DNA of 64,000 nucleotides from Latrodectus hesperus (Eukaryota > Arthropoda > Arachnida > Araneae > Theridiidae): positions 47,993,172-48,057,171 of the forward strand of contig CM075857.1 of the NCBI GenBank assembly GCA_037975125.1, written 5' to 3'. The stretch's first letter is position 1; each line of letters begins with the position of its first letter. Shown here piece by piece: positions 55,481 through 64,000 of this stretch. The notes under the pieces were generated by a model. The model searched no databases. It was not told where the DNA came from and saw only the letters and a program-made list of their open reading frames with translations. The position numbers were made by a program, and so were the translations under genes.

Positions 55481-56279
55481 GCAAGCGGAAAGCCTAACCC
55501 TGAAGTGAGTGTCCGCTGCGTGAGAAAATCCAACGTTTTGAGATCACACGGACCACCGGTCGGGCCGAAGTAAAAAAAAAAAAAAAAAATTCAGCGGTAG
55601 CCTCTAGTTCAGAAAAGTTAATAGCCATTAACCTTCACAAAGACATACGGTTCAGTACAGGAACAAACCAGACAAACCACTCCACCAACCCAGTTTGGAT
55701 GCATCACTTCTCGTTTGTTACTTAAAAACAAAATTACAAGCTCATGCTGGGCTCCCTTGCAGAGAATGTCACCATTACAATTGCAGGTTGGAGTCTTGTG
55801 CCCTCTAGGGGGATTCTGTTGGAAAGTGAGTCACATTCACGTGCAGCTAGAGGGAAGCCTGCAATACCTCTCACACCCACCCGAGGTGTCTTGTAACTTT
55901 ACTGCAAGGTTTACATTGGGCAATATTTTAGAAATTTGGTAACATTTATCAACAATCTCGAAATTTAGAGTCTATAGTATTAATAACAGCTGAGTTACCA
56001 TGCTCTCATAAGCATGTTCCAAAATCTTCCTGGGAGGAATGTTTAAGGAATTATAGAAGAGTGTAAATATTTGCCAAAGCCAAGTAGTGAGCTGAAAAAC
56101 AGTTGAAAAATGAGCCAGTGGTCAAATGTTGGAAAAGTCACCACGTTTAGTCTTTGTTTTACAGAGATGTGTAGTTTTTATCCTGTGTAAAAAGTTTCAT
56201 GCTGAAGTAATTGTAGTTAATGTGCCTCAGAGTATTGTGAATAAAATGCGCGTTTAAAAGAAAACTAATCTTCTTTATT
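55481..56279 (+). other. Mixed-composition leader region of a retrotransposon remnant
   Basis: It is less AT-rich than its surroundings, with an A18 tract at 55572-55589 and an AATAAA motif near 56,240. I see no intact LTR pair. The 75-codon frame at 55715-55942 has no domain. The position just upstream of the gag remnant suggests a degraded LTR or leader, but the A18 tract could instead mark the 3' end of an inserted SINE or processed RNA. Confidence 0.35.
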
Positions 56280-57290
56280 TATGGAAAAGAAAGCTAAAGA
56301 ATAAGCAGAGAAGAAATGGAAGTACAGGCCAATATAAATGAAAATAAACCAAAAACAATTCAAGTATCATGTTTTGAATGAAATTGTAGTCAGACAAGTA
56401 TCGACTTTGGAAGCCTTCGGATAATCAAGTGAAGCTTTGAATAAAAGCATCGCAGTTATGAAAGAAGGACCCGAGAAAAATGAAAAAGAGTTCTAGAATG
56501 ATATAATACTCCTCGAAGAAAGATTACAAGTCTTTATGACAGCCAATGAAAATACCTCAGATGGTATTGCCATGCAGAAAAACGGAAGTGTTTTAAATAC
56601 AACGGAAATAATTCCTTCAAATTCAGTTAATGGTCCGATATTAAAGCCTGCTATTTATGATGGAAAATCATTTTGGAGTGCCAACCAGATAAAATTCGAT
56701 ATGGTTTCGGTATTGAACGAATAAGATAATAATTACAAAATCATAATATTTCCAGAATCTATGAAGAGAAAGTGTAAGTCCTACAAATTTTCCCTAAAAT
56801 AGACAGATAATTAGGCCTCGACTAAAATTCGTTTTGGAGAAAAGCATTTTAAAAATACATGTGTCAACTACAACTGAAAATTAGATAGCAAAAGGAAGAT
56901 GAGCCCCTGGAAGAAATAGCATTATAAACCGAAAGGATGTGATATATTGCATTTCCAGAGTAACCTTCTACCGATCCCTCTGTTTTGGTCCTACAATAGT
57001 TCGTAAACGCCTATAAGGATTTTGAATTGACCTGGAGATTCAAAAAAATGTTTGTTTTGTAAATTATAGTTAGAATAGTAATCGAGAATTCTTGGGCATG
57101 GAAGATTCTGTTGGCGGAAAAGGCCATTTTTATCTTAATGGACTGATGAATATTCATATTTGCTTAATCTAAGTAATTGAAAACTACCCGTGGTGCAAAT
57201 CAAATCCCTGCAAGGTACAAAAGTGAACATATGCTGGATATTCACTGCTTCATTCATTCTCAGACCAGTCATTTTTTAGGCAAGTGACCA
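56280..57290 (+). pseudogene. Degraded LTR-retrotransposon gag (and possible protease) remnant
   Basis: The open stretch 56536-56724 reads LKPAIYDGKSFWSANQIKF followed by DMVSVLNE. This matches the start of the conserved capsid domain of Ty3/Gypsy-type Gag in arthropods (KPPxYDGxxxWxxYxxQF). With frame changes and stops it continues as IRFGEKHF, QKEDEPLEE, YIAFPE, and FVNAYKDFELTWRFKK near 57,050, the same order as the rest of that domain. A weak trace of an aspartic-protease start (ICWIF-TAS) lies at about 57,225-57,250. At least eight stops or shifts are needed, and no reverse transcriptase or integrase follows. It is an old fossil. The family call comes from motif order, not a search. Confidence 0.65.
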
Positions 57291-60200
57291 CCTCAAGCAC
57301 TCAGTACCTGTTTTGTAAATAAAGTGCAGTAACATGACATGCTAATGGCAAGTCATTCCTATTTTTCAGCAGCAATGCTGCTCTCAAGAAACAATATTCA
57401 TGGAAGATGTGGATCCCAATATAACATTAAAACATAAATAACTGACATAAAATCAATTGAATCCCCATCTAACATAAAAACAATTGCTTGGACCAAAATT
57501 CACGAACGTTTTAGTGATCAGTTATTACTTCCCAATATTTAGGTCGATCTGAGATTTTTGAAAGACAGTATTTACCAAGAACCTTTGACAACTGTGCCCT
57601 ATTTGAAAAATAGTATTCTCTGCCTTATTCATCGCCTTTATATTGGCTCTGTGGTCAGGAGTAGAAAAAATGATTTTCCACATAGAGAGTATTGTCGAGC
57701 AAGGTGGATATATTGTGTACAACTTTTAGAGCAATAATTGGATACTAGTAATGTCATTTAAAAATGCGTTTTTCTATTTAATAAAGTACTTGCGCAATAT
57801 AGTAATTGTGTATTTTCCTTATTGATTTTTCCTTTTGTGTTAAAGTACAAGTCATCTACTATATATGGTGATCTCAAATTGTCCATTCTTCACACGACAA
57901 CTAACAGTGTCATCTAGTGGTGATAATTTGAACTACTTTTTTAATTCAGAAATCTTGAATGCTTTTTTGGAAGTGTTTGTTGTCTAAATATTTTTCGGTT
58001 AGAACGACTTCCGGCCATTTGAATAATCGAAGCTTAATTTTGATAAATCTGTATATTATATTATCAATTATTGTGACATATTTATTGCATGATATCTCTA
58101 CTTATGGCAATGTAATTTTATATATATTTCCGAAATTTCTTGAACCTTCTCTTAATTTAAGTGAAAAAAATTGTTTTCCCTTAATTGGTGAATTACATGC
58201 ATTAGATAATTGCAGATTATCTTTAATACCACACATAATCAGTATATGTTTCTAATTACCTCTCTTAACAGTATTTTCTTAAAACTGTACTTTTATTAAT
58301 AACTTTCTAATTCATAAATAGAATATCAAGAATGTTTGAAGAACATTTAGCATATTTTGGTGCCCTTTATTGACGAAATACAAATATCCTGTTTGTAATA
58401 AAATATGTATAGCGCAAACTACAAATTTTTACTTATTATTTCATTTTTAATATTAAATGCTTTTCATCTAATTTAAAAATTTTATTTCTCTAAATAATGT
58501 CTCAATCAAAAATCTATACCCAAAAATTTAGAACATTTTATTCAATAATAAGCAATACGTATTATTTCTTAAAGAAAAGGATACAACTTGACATATTATT
58601 AGGAATCAAATAAACTATTCATATTATTAAATACAACCCAATTCGGTGTCCCCATTTGAAGAAAATCTAGCTGAAAATTAAATAAGTTTTCCAAATAAAA
58701 GCTATAGAATATCAATACTAACAAGAAACTTTTCAATTTTTCGATGAAAACAAATAAAACAAATGATCTTAAGAAGCAAATAACACAGTTAAACATCGCA
58801 ACAGGAAAAGAAAAACTTAACTAAGACACACTAAAAAGAATAAGGTTCAGTTATTTCGAAAAAGAAAAGTCCCTATTTTTCTATATCCGTTCGTTAAATT
58901 TTTAGTCTATAGTCTTTGATTCTTTAGATTTTCTGTAATATTGGATTGTCTTATAATGTATTTTTACATATTTGATTTCACTGCATTTTTATTTGTTGTT
59001 TTACTTATTTAATAAATATATCCTTCTTTTAAAAGTCCTTGTAAATTTTCATCAAAATACTTCTATTTTAATCAATAAATATTTTTTTCTCATCGAAGTT
59101 TTATATTGAACGAAATTACTGTTATGCTTGTTTTAGAGTACATGAAAAAATTTCCTAATTAAGCTTGTTATAGAAAATTGTAGTTCTTGTTATGAATTTT
59201 TCCTTAGGTTAAGTTTATTTTGTATTGTTTCCAATTTAAATATTTTTCTTATTTCAAGCAATGAATAGAATTTTACAAAAAATAATAAGAAATCCCTTAC
59301 AATACTTAATCAACATTGTTTCTTCAGATTTTTTTAAACCAAAACACTTTTTTCTAAATATTTAAGTATATCAATGTGTTTAAATGAATGGCTTGCATTA
59401 ATGATAAATGATAAATTATTTGAAAAAATAATAAATTTTTCTAAATTATACATTTTTTTATTTTAAATTTGCAACTTATTTTAAAAATATTTTAAAGAAT
59501 AATTGTACTGAATCTATTCGGTAAGCGCCAAATGAATAATTTCATTTTATAAAATAAGTACCAAATTTCATTTACTAATTGTTAAATTATGAATTTTATA
59601 TGAAAATCAAAATCTGATTTGAAAACTACTTAAAATTTCGTTTTTGGGATTGTAAAAAAACATTCGGATTTTAATCGAACTCACAAACGTAAAATATAAG
59701 ACAAGTGTTATTATTAAAAGTTAACAGTAAAGGTATTTCATAACTAACAAAATATTAGTCAAATGCATAAATTTTTTCAAACATCTTTGATACTACTTAT
59801 GATTATTTTACTTTACATATTTATTATAATTATTCATTAAGAAATAATAACTTAAAAAATTACAATGTTTTGGAAAAGCTTGAAATACAATATGTAGTTT
59901 CTGCTAAATTTGTTCCTGAGTTGCAAGCTTTGTGGTTGCTTATGTTAATATATACAAATATTTTAATTACTAGACATTTTATAGATGTTAAAATGGTTTT
60001 ATATTGTCTTTTATACAAAATTTTTTTGTCTGTTTGCCCTTTAAATATATTAATTATCCAATGTTGTATGTGTGTGTTGTTTGTGTTACTGTACAAATTA
60101 AAATAATCCATCTACCATATGTTATAAAAAACTAGGAAGGTGTACAATGAAAGCTCAGAGATTTTTTATATAACATTTTAAACTGCTTGCTTAAGAAATA

Positions 60201-60956
60201 TTAATTTTATTTATTATAAAATAATTGTTTCTGTTAGAGAAATTAAGCAATTAAGTGTAACTTAGTTAAAATATAGCTCGTTTTTTAGAATTATTAAAGT
60301 AATACAATGTAAATGGAAATTTATTCATTGGTTATTTTTGTAAACAGGATATTTGAATAATAAAAAAAAATTACAGAATTAAAAATTTCCTTGAGACTTG
60401 GTTTATTTTAAATAGGAAAACATACAAGAGCTAATATAAAAAATGAGCTTTAATTTAGCTATGAGCTGAACAGTTAACTAAAATAGTATAGATAGTATAA
60501 TTTATATAAAATGATTTTTGTACAGGCCATTATATATATAATGCAGATATTAATATACAAAAATACGGTCATAATGTAAATGCAAATCTAAAGAAAAAAG
60601 AAATCAATTTTGTCAAAAATTTCAGTTCAAACACGAAAACCCGAAGCCTTACAATTTGATATATAAATGTGTTCAGTTTACAAAATGTAAAATGAATTAA
60701 CATTATCCGGAAATGATAGTTTGCATCACAAAATCTTAAGCATAGAGTAATTAAAAAACAAATCGAATGTGGCCCATAATGCTAAAAAAATTTCCTTTCT
60801 CACAAATTTATTATATGCTTAAGTCGGAATTCTTCATCAGCGTTTGTTCAATATATAAATGTACTGATAAAGATGAAAGTGCATTGGCGGTAAAAGGGAA
60901 GGGAAGCAATGTTTTTGGAAATCGGATTAAAAGTAAACGTCCTATGTTTTAAAGAA
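57291..60956. other. Spacer, mixed then AT-rich
   Basis: 57,291-57,740 has fairly balanced composition and may be further retrotransposon debris, but no frame is recognisable. The rest is AT-rich. The open frames at 57959-58255 and 59870-60106 are hydrophobic and AT-biased with no motif. Confidence 0.5.
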
Positions 60957-61196
60957 TTTTTTTTCTAATGCCCTGCTGCCGATAGAAGGATTTGCCCCAT
61001 TCAGCTCTATAATGGGCGAAGTGATGGCATTTTGAACAGTGGGGCACTCAGTGGTTGTGTGATCTTCTCCCCGAAAGTGAAGTAATAAAGAAAGACAAAC
61101 ACAAAAAGAGAAAGAAACAACCATGCCCGAACAGGATTCGAACTCAGGACCAACTGCATTGAAGTTAGGGATCCTAATCTCTCCGCCATTGGTCGG
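60957..61196 (-). mobile_element. tRNA-derived SINE (minus strand)
   Basis: Read on the minus strand from 61196, the element begins CCGACCAATGGCGGAGAGAT, with a box-A-like element, and at 61143-61134 has GTTCGAATCC, a perfect box B, followed by TGTTCGGGCATGG. These two spaced motifs mark an RNA polymerase III promoter of a tRNA-like head. The body is a pyrimidine-rich stretch, then GGGGAGAAGATCACACAACC, and it ends GGCAGCAGGGCATTAG followed by A8. The intact box B indicates a relatively young copy. Confidence 0.85.
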
Positions 61197-62340
61197 TAAT
61201 TTAAGAAAATATTATATTAGGGAAATATATAGAAAAAAAGGAGTTACCCATTAAAAGTAATATTTTTTCTACTCACAGAAAGAGTAAATAGAAAAAAAAA
61301 TTAAAGAGATTTATTTATGAAAGAAGTTTGAAAGAATCAATTTTAAAAGAGACATCTTTCTTGAAAGAAGAAGTGTTAACAATGTTCAGTTAATTAAATG
61401 ACCTCGCAAAAATCATCAGAAAGAGTTCAAATTGGTGTTAATTATGTTTACAATTAGTTACTAAGACTATAATCAACCTTTCAAATTGAAAGTTTGATTT
61501 TAAGTTAGCCAAAAACCTAGACCCTGATACACGTTCTCCTTATTATTCTCAACAGCAATTCTGAATTCACCCTGGCAGAAAATTTCTAAATATAGAGTGA
61601 TATTTTATTTATATATTATTAATATTTTTATTAATAATTTTAAATGTATTCATTTCAACACACAACTCCCCAATTTTCATATGACTCTAATCACAACTCT
61701 TTAAATTCGGTTTCAAGAAATGTTAAGAAAACGGATAACAAATCTTGTAAAAGCTTTTTTGCATAAATGAGTTATGGACACGAATGAAAAATATCACTTG
61801 AAACTGTTATGAAAAATAATGTGTTTCAATGTTTTATACTGAAATATTAAATAACTTTAAATGTTGAAATATGAATCTTCAAAACTTTGAAGTTTTGAAA
61901 ACTTTACTTAATTTTTCGGAATTAAAAAGTTTTTGATCTTAAATTATACAGCTTTTTTTTAATATTTTTACTTTACATTGTCTTAGGTAATGTAAACATT
62001 TTTACATCTTTGTAATATATTTTTTAAATAGGAAAACTCTAATCTTAAAAAGTCACAACAGAAAAGACGAAGTTGTGTCACTTTTCCTAAAAACGTGTTT
62101 ATTTGTTCGTCGATAGATTGCTGGAGGGTGATAAAAATTTCAAATTTATTTTTTTAATGTTTTCCTGCAAACATGCTGTTTTTATTCTATGCTTCTGTAC
62201 TTTTATGCTATTTTTATTCTATTTCTTTGAGGAAACTTGAAAAATTTTGCGAAACTCTCTTGAGTTGTCTTTGTTGAAATATTTTGTTTTACAAAAAGAA
62301 TTCTGAATAATTTAATCTTATTTTTTACGTATAATATATG
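61197..62340. other. AT-rich spacer
   Basis: Nothing recognised except a small imperfect inverted repeat near 61,867-61,892 (CTTCAAAACTTTGAAGTTTTG). Confidence 0.6.
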
Positions 62341-62715
62341 AGCTCCAGTGGTTCAGTAGCTTCACGCTACTTCCCGTAAGTTCAGCAAAGTGAAGCATCA
62401 TTTGCCGCGGGAAGTGGTTGGGAGGATGACCACGGTGTACTATCCTTCACTGGGTTGCTGGAACTCCGTGGGTTGGGGAGGTGTCCACGTTAATCTGTGA
62501 CGTCCAAAGTCCTTCCGCTGGTGTGGCGTGGATGTGGAGAGAAGGGTGCCAGCTCAGGTGTTGCCTCGTCACCTGTCCGTGTTTCAAAATTACGAAGCAC
62601 CTTAAAAAAAGAGCAAAGTCGTACTTTCACTTTCGTGGTGCTCTGATCCAAACGAAAGACGCTCTCTATTGACTTAATTCGCACTGGCAAAAGCGAGCTT
62701 GGCTTGTCCAAGTGT
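62341..62715 (+). mobile_element. SINE of a spider-type family
   Basis: A sharply GC-richer block in AT-rich DNA. The core reads GATGACCACGGTGTACTATC, CTTCACTGGGTTGCTGGAAC, GGAGGTGTCCACG, CCTTCCGCTGGTGTGGCGTG, GGGTGCCAGCTCAGGTG and GTTTCAAAATTACGA. I recognise this core from a SINE that is abundant in orb-weaver and related spider genomes. The preceding 55 bases, AGCTCCAGTGGTTCAGTAGC and so on, would be the tRNA-like head, but it is too decayed to show a clear box B. The overlapping open frames on both strands are chance frames in the SINE. Confidence 0.8.
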
Positions 62716-62843
62716 CATAGGAAAACAACAACGTATAATATTGTGATTAATTTCTTCATTATTATTATTTTCCTTGAAAAAATATTAATCATTTTATTCA
62801 AAAGTTTGATAAAATGTTGATTTGAAAATATCTAAAATATACA

Positions 62844-62877
<34 letters not shown>

Positions 62878-63933
62878 CAATACATGTATGTGTATGTGTA
62901 GCAATTAACAGCAAATACAATGTATCTTCTGAGTTCGTATTTTTGCCCCTGATTTTTAAAACTATGAAAAACTTAGTTCATTATAAATATATAAGTGCAA
63001 TCACTTCTTCAACTACCTCAATCAATCTAAATTGATATTTTAGAATGTTCTTCAGAAATTGGAATTTTGGGAAATTCTATCAATGTGCACATGTACATAT
63101 TTACGCTATTCATTTTTCTACATAATTTGGTGTTATGCTTGGTATATCAAAAAAATCCTACTTAATCAGCATTTTCAATTTGAGAATGAAAATTTTACAC
63201 TTTAATCATGTAATTTTAAAAATAACAATTTCAGTAAACCTGTTTTTGTTGAGGCAGTTTTTCCGTTAATTGTAGTTTTCCATCAAACGCATGGATTATT
63301 TTATTGCTAAATCAGTGAACTCACTCAAGCAAGAATTTAGTTTTTAATAACGAATTGTTACCTTTCATTGTTATTAAGTAGCAAACCAGTAGAATAATTT
63401 CAATGTTACGGCATATCTATATATATACTGATTTGAATTGCAAAATCAAAGAAAAATTTGCAATCATAGAGAATCAAGCTAACCGACTAATGCTTTTACA
63501 ACATTGCCAAATCTACACTAAAATTCTTACTTTTTGTGGCCTTTTAAATTGCTAATAATCTAAATTGAGAATTTAGTGAGTATTTAATACATTTCATTAT
63601 CATCATTTCCAAACCAAATGGTAAATGTTTCTCCAGTCATCAATTCTGCATTCAGTTCATTTCTCTTACACTAGTCTAGATCTTGCAATACACAAAATGC
63701 TTGCTTATGAATGAAAGATATATGTAGCTTAATGAATAGTCGAATGAAATGTCGTATAAATTTCGTCTCGGCCCATACTCAAGATTTATTTTATATTATA
63801 ATCTCTAGCCAAATGGTCACATTGTTTGTATTTATTCTGTAATGTAGTTGATTGGCAATGAAAAAATTTAATTTATATTTTATCAATTCATTAATAAGAA
63901 TAGTTTTACTGTATATATTATTTACACATTTCA
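62716..63933. other. AT-rich spacer, probable intron or upstream region
   Basis: It contains a short (TA)n run (62845-62875) and nothing else recognised. If the acceptor at 63934 is real, at least the last part is intron of the gene that begins at the window edge. Confidence 0.5.
62845..62875. repeat. Short (TA)n microsatellite
   Basis: About 30 bases of alternating TA. Confidence 0.9.
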
Positions 63934-63955
63934 GATTTGAAAAATTATCTAAAAC

Positions 63956-64000
63956 ATGGCGGTGAGCTTGGCAGCAGAACACTTTCAGTGTGCTATCTGC
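63956..64000 (+). CDS. Start of a probable RING-finger protein (5' coding exon, runs off the window)
   Basis: ATG at 63956 has A at -3 and G at +4, a strong eukaryotic start context. The frame stays open to the last base and reads MAVSLAAEHFQCAIC. The Cys-x2-Cys with an aromatic residue two before the first Cys is how RING domains of E3 ubiquitin ligases (for example TRIM and RNF proteins) often begin close to the N-terminus. Twenty-two bases upstream is TTTACACATTTCAG|A, a good splice acceptor ending at 63934, so a non-coding first exon may lie further upstream. GC content rises abruptly at the ATG, unlike anything nearby. The remaining six metal ligands lie outside the window. The main alternative is a chance 15-codon frame; GGTGAGC at 63961 could also act as a splice donor. 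Confidence 0.5.
   Translation, partial: MAVSLAAEHFQCAIC

Noticed and set aside
62481..62711. Open frames of 63 and 73 codons on both strands
   Set aside because: They fall inside the SINE. Frames of this kind recur wherever this SINE occurs and do not indicate a gene.
63961..63967. GGTGAGC as a splice donor that would end the exon after ATG GC
   Set aside because: Reading through gives a coherent RING-like Cys-x2-Cys start. A donor here would leave a two-codon exon, so it is less likely, though not excluded.

Overview
This is a very AT-rich, gene-poor stretch of eukaryotic, almost certainly arthropod, DNA. It has long (TA)n arrays, a (CA)n array, tRNA-derived SINEs and decayed transposons from most major classes. 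I recognise the SINE bodies at 24.9 kb and 62.4 kb, and the Helitron proteins, from araneomorph spider genomes. A spider is therefore my best guess; that rests on memory of those families, not on a search. I see no bacterial-type gene organisation. Almost every open reading frame over 60 codons is a chance frame or a (TA)n/(CA)n artefact.

Layout. 1-4.2 kb: AT-rich spacer with one strong hairpin. 4.2-5.6 kb: a (TA)n array abutting a Tc1-like element on the minus strand that has lost the middle of its DDE domain. 6.4-7.4 kb: first copy of a non-coding element with TG...CA ends. 8.7-9.0 kb: a 293-bp (TA)n array. 13.7-14.0 kb: remnant of a mariner/IS630-type transposase N-terminus. 14-21.8 kb: AT-rich spacer. 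21.86-24.47 kb: a complete but dead hAT (Charlie/ZBED5-like) element with perfect 8-bp target duplications. 24.9-25.2 kb: tRNA-type SINE. 25.2-33.4 kb: AT-rich spacer. 33.4-40.4 kb: a palindrome, a (TA)n array, an internally deleted Helitron, its full-length relative directly head-to-tail, and another (TA)n array. 42.2-44.3 kb: a 5'-truncated Tc1-like element split by the second copy of the TG...CA element. 48.75-48.93 kb: a 28-bp minisatellite. 53.7-53.9 kb: compound (CA)n/(TA)n. 55.5-57.3 kb: degraded LTR-retrotransposon gag/protease region. 60.95-61.2 and 62.3-62.7 kb: two more SINEs.

The only candidate host coding sequence is the last 45 bases. A splice-acceptor-like site is followed by an ATG in strong context and 15 codons ending in Cys-x2-Cys, which looks like the start of a RING-finger protein running off the window.

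The most informative region is the Helitron pair. The short copy keeps both ends, a putative 5'-leader intron and the start codon of the long copy but lacks its coding body. The long copy also carries a likely spliceosomal intron inside the Rep coding region. The other notable points are the nested TG...CA element, whose ends are fixed by the Tc1 reading frame it interrupts, and a set of unrelated near-perfect short-loop hairpins scattered through otherwise featureless DNA.
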